From positions 62,001-126,000 of the forward strand of contig RSEE01000080.1 in NCBI GenBank assembly GCA_003971905.1: DNA of 64,000 nucleotides, written 5' to 3'. The translations under genes were made by a program, and so were the position numbers. The DNA is from Moniliella sp. 'wahieum'. Taxonomy: Eukaryota > Basidiomycota > Moniliellomycetes > Moniliellales > Moniliellaceae. Of this stretch, positions 24,565 to 36,039 are shown piece by piece; the stretch's first letter is position 1; every line of letters begins with the position of its first letter. The notes under the pieces were generated by a model. The model worked only from the letters and a program-made list of their open reading frames with translations, was not told the origin of the DNA and ran no database searches.

Positions 24565-25729
24565 TTCACAAGCAGCCGCGCGCATGATGCCGGGGCCCCA
24601 CTCATGACGCTCGTACTTGCACTGGCTCTCAGCGGCCTTGCTCTCTCCCATCCCGTCCGCTTGACCTTTTTTCCCTTCCCTTGCTTCTTTTGTGGTTTAT
24701 ACATACCTGCGCCCTGAGCGCCCCCTCCACTACCCTCAATATTCAATCGCCATGCGCCCCGACACAGATCCAGGTGAACCGTGGGGATTGTCATTTGCTG
24801 TGCGCTGTCGCTGTGGTCGGCACGCGTGTGTCCTGTGCCTCCTTTTTCCCTCGTCAGGATCGGGGGGAGCGCATGTGAGCAACGATGAGTGAAGGGCACA
24901 AACAGACAGAACGGACACGATACCATGACACGTTCGCACCTCCTCGCTTGTTCTCCTGTGCACAGAGTTAAACGTGCAACCAGTTTTTGCTGGAATCGGC
25001 CTCTCGCCCCCCGCCCCCTTCCTGCCTCTCTTCTGCTTGCCCACCAAGTCGACGGATGGGGACGACGGGGTGGAGCACGCCTGTGCCGACGGGTAGAAGA
25101 GGAGGTGATGTTCGTCCCTGCTTCCCGCCTTGCTTCTTTGCCCGTTCTGGGGGCGGAGGGACAGCGATGTGATAATGAGCGAACCATTGATTTGAATATG
25201 ACCAAGTCACTAGTCACTTTTGTGGAGCAGGACGCTGGTCCACCGGTCGGAGGACACGAGGCTGGGTGGAACGAGTGAAAGATTGACCGATTGGGGTGGA
25301 GGCGGGGTGGAGTTCCACTCAACGTTCACCTCATCTTGAACGTTCAACAGCCGCTGACCCAGCGCACGGGGGGCACTGCCCCCGTGCCCCTGGCTGGGCT
25401 GGGACGCGCCGGTATGTTGATGTTCTATCTAAGTCCATCTAACCAACGATCACACCCAACCCTAGCCCCGGGCTCCAGGCGGGCGCTGCCCCGTGCCCCC
25501 TGCTGGCACCCCGTCCCATCGCACGCCAGAGGCAGCGCGGCGCCTGTGTAGCGCGCCCGGTGGGACGGGTGGGGCTAGGGTTGGAGGTTGGACCATGAGC
25601 CAGGCTGCCTCGGCCTGCTGGCCAATCACGGCGTCCGGTGCGACTACAAGTGCTTCGGGCGAGCCTTTCCTCCCTGCCTCTCTCCTCCACCTCCTCACTC
25701 CTCCTCCTCCCTTCTCTGCCTGCCCCGCC
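24565..25729. other. Intergenic, no gene seen
   Basis: 1,165 bp between BEM1 and the polo kinase, both on the plus strand. The long minus-strand ORF at 24303-25322 overlaps the BEM1 PB1 exon antisense and has no domain, so I do not call it. Short inverted stretches such as GGGGCACTGCCCCCGTGCCCC near 25369 could fold. Confidence 0.5.
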
Positions 25730-28301
25730 ATGTCCGCCGTGCCCGCGCACCCACGCGAGCTTCGGCCCATCCAGCCCTCGGTTGACCCCCGCACACGCGG
25801 CACTGCTGCTGCCCGCCCCGGCCGCTATGCCGACAACAAGGAGAACCGCCCGGCCGCAGCATCTGCCGCGCCGGCTCCAAGCCCGCCCCCGCCCAGACCA
25901 AGCAGCACACCAGCAAGAAGTCGGTCCTGCCCACCGCGCCCTCTGTCATCGTCGATGCCCGCGGGTACGAGTACCAAACCGGCCGCGTGGGCCAGGGCGG
26001 CTTTGCCCGGGTGTACGATGCTCGGGCGGCCGATGGCACCCACTATGCCTTCAAGGTGATTGACAAGGCATCCGTGCTCTCGTCCAAGCGGAACCGGGGC
26101 AAGCTGCTTGCCGAAATGAAGATCCACAAGTCGATGCGTCATGCCCACATTGTCGGCTTCCTCGATGAATTCGAAGACTCGGCCAACGTCTACTTCAAGT
26201 TGGAGCTGTGTGCTTACGGTGTATGTTTTTTCGGAGCCTCTGCTGCGCTTGCCTCCCTTGAGTACTAACCTTGTAACCTTGTTTTGTGCTGCAGAGCATC
26301 AACGACATGATCAAGAAACGAGGCCGCTTTAGCGAGGAGGAGTCGCGTTACTTTATGGTCCAGATCCTGACCGCCTGCCAACACATGCACCTCAACTCGG
26401 TCATCCATCGCGACCTCAAGCTCGGAAACATCATGCTGGACGACAACATGCAAATCAAGATTGGTGACTTTGGCTTGGCAGCGCTTCTGTCGTACCCGGA
26501 AGAGCGCAAACGCACCGTCTGCGGCACGCCAAACTACATTGCCCCGGAGATCCTGTACGACCAAGGCCAAGGCCACTCGTTTGAAGTCGACATTTGGTCC
26601 GTCGGGGTTATCCTGTATACTCTGGTTGTTGGCAAGCCTCCTTTCCAAACGTCCAATGTCCAAAAGATTTACGAGCGCATCAAGCGCAACGAATACGAGA
26701 TCCCACCCGACTGCCCCATCTCTCCCGAGGCGCGCGACCTGATCGATGCCATCTTGCAACCCGACCCGTCGCTGCGGCCTACGCTCATCCAGATCATGAA
26801 TCACCCATGGATCACCATGGGTCCTGTGCCTGCCAGCTTGCCTGCCAGCTCGGTCAACGCGATGGCCATCCTGCCTCGCATTTCGTCCAACCAGAGCCAA
26901 GCCAACCTGCTCACCCTGCAACGCGTCGGCAACTGGATCCCCAATGCCGATGATGAGCTGCCCGAGGAACTGGAGGACATTGAGATGACCGACGCCGAGC
27001 CCGCTGGACGGGAAGATCTTCGGTCTCGTCTGGGAGCCATGGTGGACATTGAGAACCAACGTGCCCAAGCCAACTCGGAAGCTGAGAAGGCAGTCAACCC
27101 AGAGATGCCAGTCTCGGCGCTGCTCAAAGCGGGCCAGCCTCTGCAAAAGGTTCCACCTTCCGCTGCTGCTCCCTCGCGGGCGCCTCGTCGCCCCCCCCTC
27201 GCCTCCCACTCCTCGTCCACACCCAGTCGCCCTCCTTTCACTGCCCGTATCGTCGATTACCTCACAGCTGCCATGCGAGCGTACGATGCGAATGTTGACC
27301 TTGCCATCCCCTTGGCCTTGGAGGATCTTCCGGCTTCGGCTGCCTTGGGCCCAGCCAAGGCACCCATGATGGAGGCAGAAATGCGGGCGGACGGGACGGT
27401 GCGCCGGTGTCCGCCCGCCCCGTCGGCATTTATCTTGTCGTGGCTCGATGCCTCGGACCGGTACGGGTTGGGGTACGCCCTGTCCAACGGCTCGGTCGGC
27501 GTTCACTTCCGCGACGGATCGACGACTGTGCTGGCGCCGTCCCGGACAGGGTTCGAGTACGTCTGTCCCACCCGGCGCGCCGCGGCGGCAGGACCGACGC
27601 CGGCAGATGCCGAGTCGCAATTGGGGTCGGACCTGTTGCGGCGAAAAGAGTACCCACTTCCGCGCAACAACCGTGGTGAAATTCTTTGCGAGGCAGCGAC
27701 GGACCAAGCGGCGAGCGAACTGAGGCAAGCTGCCGACCAGTACCTGTCCAAGGATCTGGTCAACAAGCTCGAGATTCTCATGTACTTCCAAGCGGAGATC
27801 ACGGACCGTCTGTGTGGCGCGGACCATCCTCTGATGCGGATTCCCTCGGCCGGCAGCTTGGAAGGCAAGACACTCCCCTTTGTTCATCGTTGGTTCCGTG
27901 CCACGACCGCCATCGTCTTTGTCTTCTCGGACGATCTGGTGCAGTTCAACTTTTACGACCACATCAAGGTGCTCATCTCGAACCGCGGTGGGGTGGTGGG
28001 TGCGATGGTGCCCAACGAGGCGCCGCTTGCCGGCTCCCCAGGCGGACCGCCGGCCCACCTCCTGTTCACCTGGCGCCTCGATGAGCTGGTCAACATTACC
28101 CGTCGCGACCGTTCGCAACGCGAGGCTGCCGCCCTTAGCGCTGCCCACTCCGCTACCGCCTCGCGCCCTTCGGTGCCGCTGTCGGACCTGGTCAACATCA
28201 ACATCACCTCCCCCGAAGAACGCCGGGCAGCACGAAGGGTGTGGCGCAAGCTGCCCGTCTGTCGGGAAGTACTGGCCAAGAGTGCTGGGTTGGACCTCTA
28301 A
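25730..28301 (+). CDS. CDC5: Polo-like kinase (Cdc5/Plo1)
   Basis: Mitotic Ser/Thr kinase acting at spindle poles, kinetochores and the division site. The ATG at 25730 opens a short N-terminal tail containing a KEN box (DNKENRP, residues 35-41). One frame step near 25900-25960 leads into the kinase: VGQGGFARVYDA (P-loop), AFKVIDK (ATP Lys), then a 74-nt intron (26221-26294, GTATGT to CTGCAG, ACTAACC branch site) after CAYG. HRDLKLGNIMLDDN, GDFGLAA and the activation loop KRTVCGTPNYIAPE follow; the Thr before VCGTP is the usual activating site. Polo box 1 begins SWLDASDRYGLGYALSNGSV. Polo box 2 includes TLPFVHRWFRATTAIVFVFS and FNFYDHIKVLISNRGG. TAA is at 28299-28301. The length, about 830 residues, is usual for fungal PLKs. 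It converges on the NIMA-like kinase gene. Confidence 0.95.
26221..26294 (+). other. Spliceosomal intron in polo kinase
   Basis: GTATGT donor, ACTAACC branch site and GTGCTGCAG acceptor; 74 nt, phase 0, located in the kinase N-lobe. Confidence 0.85.
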
Positions 28302-28837
28302 TCCTGCCCATGCCATCTCTTGGGTCTATCCTATCCATCCACGTTCGCTTCCTTTTTCGTTCGCCTTCACTTTCTCTCTCACCCAGCTGGCTTGCGATGC
28401 TACTCTTTATCGAAAGCCTGATGGTTTGTCTGGTGTCGTGCTGGGGCTTGGCCTTTGAAGCCCTAGTGCAGCATCCCCTTCATCATCATTCCCCTTTACC
28501 ACACACACCCTTAGCCTCTTCTCATTATGTGCGCTTTGTTGCCTCTACTTCCGACCCCCTCCCCCCCTTCCCTCCTTTTCCGTCTTTAACGCCGAATTCT
28601 TCTTCTACCCACCGTACCTTGTCCCTGTCGCTTTCGGCCCCACCCCTTGTCCATGTGTCTCTTACTACTATGGCAAAGGCCTATGGTATTCTTGGCTGTC
28701 TACTACACATTGAACCTTTTAAGCCATGGAAGCGAGCGCGATCGATATTTACAGCCCCGTTTCTTGATATGTACACACGCAACAGAAGATAGCTGCTTCG
28801 TAGGCAGATATGAGAAGAGAAGTATGGTTGATCATGC
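28302..28837. other. Convergent 3' spacer between two mitotic kinase genes
   Basis: 536 bp, pyrimidine-rich on the plus strand, holding the 3' ends of the polo kinase and NIMA-like kinase genes. No gene is seen. Confidence 0.5.
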
Positions 28838-30146
28838 TCAGCGGGGCGGAACATCAACGCCCAAGGCCACCAATTCCCCATTGACGGCATCAATGACCTC
28901 GTCCAACTCGGCCATGCGGGCCAGGGTAGCTTGGTACTCGGGATCCTCGTTGTTGGCCCGGGGAGGGTCAAGCTGTTGCAAGATTTTTTGGCGGGAATAA
29001 AGCGTCTGGTACAATTGAGACCATTCCGTTTAGGAAGAACAACTTGGACTCGAGACGCCCAATCTCGGTGAGCCTGACCCGCTCTGCATCCTCCTCCTCC
29101 TGGATCCGACGTTCTTCTTGGATGCGCGACATGGCGAGGATGTCGCTTGCGGTGGGCCGATCCTCGGGCCGCTGGCTCAAGAGCGAATGCACCAGCTTGA
29201 TCAACCAGGGCGTGTACTCGTCCGACAAGCTCGGCTTTGACACGCGCAAGATCCGACGTTGCGCCTGCGCGATTTCCTCAGCCGCCGTCAAGTTCACCGC
29301 CCCGTCGGGGTGGCCCAGCTGGGGCACGGTGGGGTACATACTGGTGCTGATCAAGCGACGGAAGGTGCAAAGCTCGTACAACACACAGCCCAAGGCCCAC
29401 ATGTCTGATGCTGGACTGATCCATCCTTGGGCCGGATCAATGGTCTCGGGCGCCATGTAGGCCATGGTGCCGCCCCATCGTTGCACAGAGGCACCGTGGG
29501 GGACCACGATACTGCACCCAAAGTCGGCCAGTTTGAGCGTGCCGTGATCGCCGACCAGAATGTTGGCCGGCTTGAGGTCGCGGTGCACAATGGACAGATA
29601 CGCATCTTTCTCAGCGTCGTAGCAATTGTGGCACGCGTCCAGCGCACTGGCCAGTTGGTAGATGTGGGACCGGATTTCAAACTTGGGAAGCAGAGCGTTT
29701 TCGCTCTTAGCCTGGCGCAGGTAGTTCTGCAAGTTTCCGTTCCCAACGTACTCCAGTACCAGGCAGCAGAAACTGAACAATACCATAGGTCAGTCGAGTT
29801 GGAGGGAGGAGACAAGAGGCCAATACAGCACACCAGAACCTTTTTGGCAGTGAAAGCTAGAGAACAACGTACCGAGATTCAGGGGAGTGGTAGTAATCGT
29901 GGAAACGCACAATGTTGCGGTGGGAGATCTTCTTCATAATCTCAATCTCCCGCATAATCTTCTCCTCTTGCTCGCGGAAGCACGCATCCATGGGATCTCT
30001 TTCAGTGCATACGCCTTGCGATCGACACCCGACCGCACGAGGGTAACTGTGCCGCTGCTGCCGCGACCAAGCACACCCTCGCGGATGAACTTCATCTTGT
30101 TCGGCTGGGACAAAGCGCTGGTGGAGGGGGCAGGAGCTTCAGTCAT
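28838..30146 (-). CDS. NIMA-related protein kinase (Nek/Fin1/Kin3-like)
   Basis: Ser/Thr kinase of the NIMA group, which acts in mitotic entry and spindle-pole control. The ATG is at 30146 (MTEAPAPSTSALSQPNKMKF). Kinase motifs: GRGSSGTVTLVR, AYALKEIPM, then EEKIMREIEIMKKISHRNIV, an intron near 29790-29875 (starting GTACGT), LVLEYVGNGNLQNYLRQ, SIVHRDLKPANILVGDHG, DFGCSIVV, GGTMAYMAPE and DMWALGCVLYELCTFRR. The kinase sits at the N-terminus, as in NIMA. A short C-terminal coiled coil follows (RIQEERRIQEEEDAERVRL, then after a frame step WSQLYQTLYSRQKILQQLD and MAELDEVIDAVNGELVALG), with TGA at 28838-28840. The usual DFGxS/A position reads DFGCS. Frame steps occur near 29020 and 29990. Confidence 0.85.
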
Positions 30147-32708
30147 GGCGACGAACTCTTGCAAGTAGGGGAAATGTGGGGATGTGGGAAGAACAATCGC
30201 CGTTGTGCTTTGGCAAAAGTAGGTGGCGGTGAAGCTAGTGAAGCTAGGGAAGCTAGGGAAGCTAGGGAAGCTAGGGAAGCTAGGAGAGGGAAGCTAGGGA
30301 AGAAGCTAGGAAGCTAGGGAAGCCAAGAGGGAGTAAAAGAGACTGAGAGGGAGGCACAGGTATATGAGGGGATGGTGGGGGGACGGAAGGAGGAGGAGCA
30401 AAAGATGGGGGTGCTTTTATACACCTTTGCATGGCCTATGCTGAGGAGGAAACGCATCCCACCCTCTGGCACATCCTCCTCAGTTGCACACGAGGCAGGG
30501 GGACTCTGGGTGGTAACAAAAAAAGAAATACGCCAGCGACACTCGAAGGCACCCCAGAGTCTCACATGTGCTTGCACGGGGGCAGTATTCAGCGACCACC
30601 GGTCCTCGATCATCGATCATCGCTCGTCGCTCACCCATCATTGGAGGACGTCGGGCCTGGGAAATGAAACAGTGCAGTTAAGTGCCCATGGCCCGCACAG
30701 CGGCAGTGTCGTATATTGACGCCTCTCGCGTTCCACCGCTGTCTCGCCCCTGCCTCTCCCGGATGCATTATGGATGGCCAACAGCGTGTTTTCCGCGTGT
30801 GTCGACGAGACCAGCGGTGGCTTCCTGGCCATCGTGGCCAGACCAAGGGTCTCGGCGGGGGAGGGCGACGCTCGCTCTTCCGCAGTGGTTTGTCTGTGGG
30901 GTGGCCGCGGCGTTCAAACTATTACCCCAACGCGCTCTCTGTATGGCAGATTCTTCCTCCATTACCACATTAATCCTTTTTTGCTGGACAACACTACCCC
31001 CCGCACACCCGCACTATCAACAGGAAACCTACCACCCCCACCAACAGTTGCATCTCTCTGATCTGTTTTATCATCAGTCGGCATGGCCATCCTCACCGAT
31101 GGCAATTCTCCACAAAGAAGAGATCGCGAGATATACGGCCCCAGAGCCCACAACCCCACGTCTATATATACCACACAATGGATTAATCGCTCACAACTCA
31201 CATGCCACAGCTGGTAGACACTGTGCTCTCTTCACAGATAGGCGGCGCATTACATGGGGTGGTAACCGTTTCGTATCCGTGCCCGCGGTCCTTCAACAAA
31301 ATGAAGCTATTAATAGGCATCGAACCTTAACCCGGCACGGCAGGGATGCTGCGCCCCACCCCACCACTCTGAACCAATGAACCCCGTATAACATCCGTGC
31401 TCTGTCTTCTCTGATCCTGAGTACCGTTTAATATGCAGAATGCTTATAAGCCCTAGTACATATGTTAAGGGAAAATTGGCATATATGGATGAGACTATAG
31501 CCAAACATGGAACAGAGAGACCTTTTTTTGTGCTTTTTCCATCATGCTGAGGAAAAAGTCGGGATGAGATCTCCCCTGTGCGTGGCAGTCATGCACAGTT
31601 CGCCTCCCACTAGCATTACTGTAGTGGATCGTCTGTGGAATCGAAAGAAGTTGGGCTGGGTTCTCACAGTTTTGTGTTCTCTGTTCCGCCTAATTCGTTA
31701 AGGAAACCCTCTTTGTGATGGCTGGCTTGAATAGACCACCGCCATGCCCCCCTTGAGGACTAACAAGATCCCACAAGCCATCTTGGGCCGATTGATCAAT
31801 CGAGCTTACTATATGATGTTCTTATGGGCCAGACACGGAGGAGAGGAATCATATTGGCATCTCCCAAGCCTAACCGGGCTGCTGATGGAGGGAGAGGTTT
31901 CTTGGGCACGCCGACTCCGTCTCAGGGAAGCGCGCGGAGAGGGCCCATCATAGCCCTTACCCGGGGCGGCCAAAAAGGTGGAGAGAAAGCAACCACGCGG
32001 CGTTGAGCAAACCGCCGGCCGCCACTAGCTCCACTGGCACTGGTCATGCATACTGCCATGTCGTGTCACAAAACAGTCACTTCGTGATAGCACAAGTGAA
32101 TCACCCGCCCCGGTCAGTTGGCCGCTTCCGATCGACGCGCCTCGCGCAAATTACTCGTGAGATGTATAGGAGGGGGCCTATATACGATTTTTACCGGCAT
32201 TGAGTGGCATATTGGTCCTTCATCTTGACGCGGTCTATGCGATTTAATCTGCCTCGTTTCTGCCTCGTTGGTTGTCAATAAGGACCTATAAAACATGTAT
32301 GTCACATGCGAATATGATGAGGCTCACACTCGATGCATATGCTACTCGTTCTCGGCCGCAGCAAAACGAGCGAGACATCAAGCGCAATAACCAGCGATGT
32401 GGATGCTACAGTGGACAAGAATTCAGGGACAAAAAGTGCGCAAGGAGAAGGCAGGGAGAAAACTTGGCTCCAACACGCCAACCGTTGCGTCAGCCGAAAA
32501 GAGCTGGAATATGGGAGAGGCGAAATAAAAAAGCATCAAGCCAAAGGGCGAGCTCAAGAGTGGAAAGGGAAAGAATCGTCCTGATCGTTTGTGTATCGGG
32601 GGCCAGTGGAGGCAAATGGGTAGAAAAGGCAAACAGGACTGAGGGCAACCGACAATCCAAGACAGAACAGGGAGAAAGAGGAAGGAGGGGAAAAGGTGCG
32701 CCTTACCC
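30147..32708. other. Long gene-poor region, lower GC to the right
   Basis: 2,562 bp without a supported gene. It contains the decamer minisatellite (30228-30320) just upstream of the kinase gene, one copy of a 17-bp motif also found at 52481 (30606-30622), and A/T-richer sequence from about 31000 to 32600. A short stretch near 30430-30490 reads YAEEETHPTLWHILLSCT, faintly like the Cys/His tail of non-LTR retroelement proteins. No intact element is present. Confidence 0.5.
30228..30320 (+). repeat. Minisatellite, unit GAAGCTAGGG (about 10 bp, imperfect)
   Basis: About nine copies of GAAGCTAGGG with a few 5-8-bp variants. It lies 80-175 bp upstream of the kinase ATG, in its promoter or 5' leader. 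Confidence 0.92.
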
Positions 32709-34321
32709 TCAGAGGTCGACCGTGTAGTTGGCAGGGAACCAGCCTACTTTGCCATGGCATCTCCCGACCACCAATCCTCCGCGTCGGCGTCCGCTTCGTC
32801 ACGCGGATCACATCGCCCGCAGAAAAGGAGATGTCCGTGTCGCCCGAGGCGGGGTTGTAGGCAAACTTGGCCATCCAACGTCTCATCTCCCACAGTGCCC
32901 GCTGCTCCTGCCCGGCCGGACCCTGTAGCAGAAGGAGCATTGGAGTTGTAATCCGTCTCGATGGGTGAGGTGGGGCGGGTTGCCAACCGAGTTGCCCACA
33001 TACCCACCTGTGGAGCGAGAGGATGATGCACCGGTGCGCGGGGGGCTCAAGTTGGCTCGAAATCCTCCACCGGCCTCGACCGGGCGCGGTAGCTAGGCAT
33101 GTCATCGTCCGAGTCACCACAGTAGCCACCATAGGATGACTTGCGACGGTATCCATTGCCACTGCCTCCGCGCGGTGGACGGCCATCGCCAAAGCGCGTA
33201 GTTGCTGGCCCATGATTTGCCTCCATTGGAAGCGCTGGAAGACTGGGGGCCATACCGGTGGCTCGAACTGCCGTTGCCAAACTTGGACCCACGGTTGCGC
33301 GGGGCCGAGGGGTCTTGTTGCAGCTCGGTCAAAGTCGTCCATCTCATTAAAGCGTTTCTCGTTATGGCCCCACGATCCGGAATTGGCCCACTGGTCGCTT
33401 CCACGGGACAGGGAATCACTTTGGGTGCGCCGGCTGCGGTAGGGCCGAGACTCTGATGCATAGGGGTCGCGGAACGATTTGCTCCGGTTGGGCGGGCCAG
33501 AGTGGTTGCCCTGTCCTCGCCACGAAGAACCGTAGTCGTCCTCGTCGCTGTCCGAGTCATCATATCTGCCGTTGTTCCCACGGTCCCGACGACCACCGCC
33601 GTATCTGCCGTTGCCATAGTTGTCGGACGAGACGGGGGAAATAATGGAACTGTCGTCATCGTAATAGTAGGCGCTGTCGGCAGTAGGGCGACGACTGACG
33701 CGGTTTAGGATGTCAGTTAGGCCAATGGCAAACTCGGGCGTCTCGATCCGTCCGCCGAGGATATGCCTGGCTGTCACACCTGGACCATAGGCCTTGGCAT
33801 TGGCATCCGAACGGTCCATAAGAATTGTGCCCTCGAGGGAAATGCCGCCATAGAGACCTTTGCTTTTGCTGTAACTCAACATGGCCGCCAACTTGCCGGT
33901 GGAAGAGACGGAGCCACCCCGCGCAGCACGGCCCAAGGGCCCAATGGCAAGCGCCATGTTGCCACCAAGTTGGAGCGAACCTGTGGCCATAAACGTAGAC
34001 ACGGCACGGGCGGAAGTAAGGACAATGAGAAAGTCGGTGACCTCGGCACCGCAATTGAAGCCACCTCCAAGACCCCCAAGGCCAATAGCCGAGGGGGGCG
34101 ACCAGGTTCCATCGGGAAGACGCGCAACGACGACGCCTGCGCCACCGCGGCACTCATCAGGAAGCCGATGCGGAAGACACTGAAGATGGCAAAGCCCTTG
34201 GCGCGCGCCAAGACGTTGGCAGGAACGACATTGTCCACCCGGTCGGGGCTGGTAAAGTCGCGGACGATTTTGGAGCCTTGCGGCTCTCGGCAGGCAAAGA
34301 GACAGGGAAGGGGTTGCCCAT
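32709..34321 (-). CDS. YSC84: Ysc84/SH3YL1-type protein (SYLF domain plus SH3)
   Basis: Actin-patch protein; the SYLF domain binds phosphoinositides and F-actin, and the SH3 binds Las17/WASP-type ligands during endocytosis. The ATG at 34321 gives MGNPFPVSLPAESRKA. The SYLF domain follows across two frame steps: RVDNVVPANVLARAKGFAIF, FRIGFLMSAAVAQA, then LQLGGNMALAIGPLGR, KLAAMLSYSKSKGLYGGISL and ARHILGGRIETPEFA. A long Gly/Asp/Arg/Ser linker (GNGRYGGGRRDRGNNGRYDD, SGPPNRSKSFRDPY) leads to the SH3 near the C-terminus: AKFAYNPASGDTDISFSAGD, IRVTKRT, then after frame steps GKVGWFPANYTVDL and TGA 32709-32711. Domain order matches the family. Confidence 0.88.
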
Positions 34322-36039
34322 TGCGGTGGCCAGGGTATGTGGGAGGCAAGGGGTTGGGGGAGCGCAACCGGGTATGGGGGCTGGGGAGGAAGACAGCCCG
34401 GAGAGGGTTACCGCTGGAGGAGAGACGCGGGTGGTGGTGTGGTGGTGGTGGTGGTGGTGGGGAGGGCAAGAGAAGACGGAAGGAAGGCAAGAGAAGGAAG
34501 GGCAGGCTGTGGGAAGGGGGCTGCGCACACCCGCCTCGAGGGACGGCGAGACAGGCGCGTGTGGACAAAGTACGGCTGGGGCACTGGGCTGCTGCTGGCG
34601 GCTGCTGCCCGCCTCGTCTTGGCTGAGCGGCTGAGCGCCCGACTTAGTGGCAGGCGTTGTGCTGAGTCCACCGTGCTGCATACTGGCCCCATGCCGGCGC
34701 CTGCCCGCACCGACGTCACCGTCCCCGCACAGCAGCAGTGTCCTGCGCGTGCGGGACGCCGGGCATAGTCGGCCATAGGGCCCTGGCCCTGCGCCTCCTG
34801 CGCTGAGGCTCAGCGCCGAGGCTCAGTCAGTGCCCAGGGGAGGACGTCAGACGCTGTTGCAAGTGCCAAGCACTTCAAGAAGCTAGCCCCCAACTGCTGT
34901 CAGGGTGACCGTCGCCAGCCTCACCTCCATGATGCTTGCATGAAGCTCATGAAGCTTGACTAACTTGACGCTTGAAGCTTGAAGCTTGAAGTTTGAAGGT
35001 TGATTTGAAGCTTGAAGCTTGAACCGTTGAACCAGCGCCCTTTGGGCTGTGGTCAGATAATCGATGATGCAGACGATGGGAGGAAGATGGTGTGAGTGGC
35101 ATGACCGGTGACCGGCCTGTGACCGAGCACCAGCAGGTCATACCAGGCCATCCATACCTGGGCTCACGCGCTCACGCGTCACGCGCACTCACGCGCTCGC
35201 ATGTCACACCCATGGAGATACCTGTCACTCACTTGTACCCGCGGGTGTGTCAACATCTTCTGACCTTCCCGTCCAACATTCAACTCGCTCGGCGTCCTTG
35301 CTGGGACCGACGCACAAAAGGCCACCAGTTCCCGGCGTTTGTTTGTTTTCAGTGCCCCAATGACGAAATTGAGTTATAGGTGCACACTGCTGGCCGAGCT
35401 CTCTCCTGTGTGGTGCGGGCGAGAGAAGCACACGAACACCCATCCTTCACACCCCCGTATCAGCCCGCCCGATTGTGCAGATGTGGACGAGAGATGGATG
35501 AGATCTGAGAGCCAACGCTTGGTCGTACCCGCGCCCTGACTGACATGCAAAAGGCACATGCGCGGGGCGCCCGACCGACGGCGGCCCATTGGAGCCATCA
35601 GAATAGATCGCACGTGACGCGTAACGGCCGCACCGAGGCATCGGTGCAACCCCCGCGCACTTGCACCGCCTGGCCGGCGTGGTTTGAAATTGGACACGCC
35701 TGAATCATGCATCATGCACCCTGCATCATGCATCGCGCTGCGGTGAAGAGAAAAATAGAATACGATGCTCACCCATTCTCCCGCCGCTCACCGACGGCCA
35801 CGACTGGCGTGGTGCGGATGGAAGGAAGGCGGAGAGCCCGGCGCTGCGGCAGTGTGTGGATCGTTCTTTTTCCCAGCGCCTCTTCTGTTCTGCGCTGTTC
35901 GGCGGGTGGATTCCAAGGCAAGCTTTTCAAAGCCGCTGCCGCTCTCGGCTGCGATCAAAAGGTGGGGCTTCTTCCCTTCTCGGTTCTTACACACGACACC
36001 CCCCTCCTCTTTGGCGATACCCCTCTGCCCTCCTCCACA
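34322..36039. other. Intergenic region with several low-complexity tracts
   Basis: 1,718 bp between divergent genes YSC84 (minus) and YDJ1 (plus). It holds a TGG run near 34430-34460, a TTGAAGC heptamer array (34967-35022), GCTCACGC-type repeats near 35160-35200 and an ATGCATCATG cluster near 35705-35735. No gene is supported. Confidence 0.5.
34967..35022 (+). repeat. 7-bp minisatellite, unit CTTGAAG, imperfect
   Basis: Several CTTGAAG units, interrupted by AAGGTTGATT in the middle; HindIII-like AAGCTT junctions recur. Confidence 0.88.

Noticed and set aside
24303-25322. 339-codon minus-strand ORF downstream of BEM1
   Set aside because: It overlaps the BEM1 PB1 exon antisense, has no recognisable domain and changes composition halfway.
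26265-28316. 683-codon ORF on the minus strand covering the whole polo kinase gene
   Set aside because: It is an antisense shadow: GC-rich codon bias in the real gene removes stops from the complementary frame. It has no domain and no introns, and it ignores the kinase intron.
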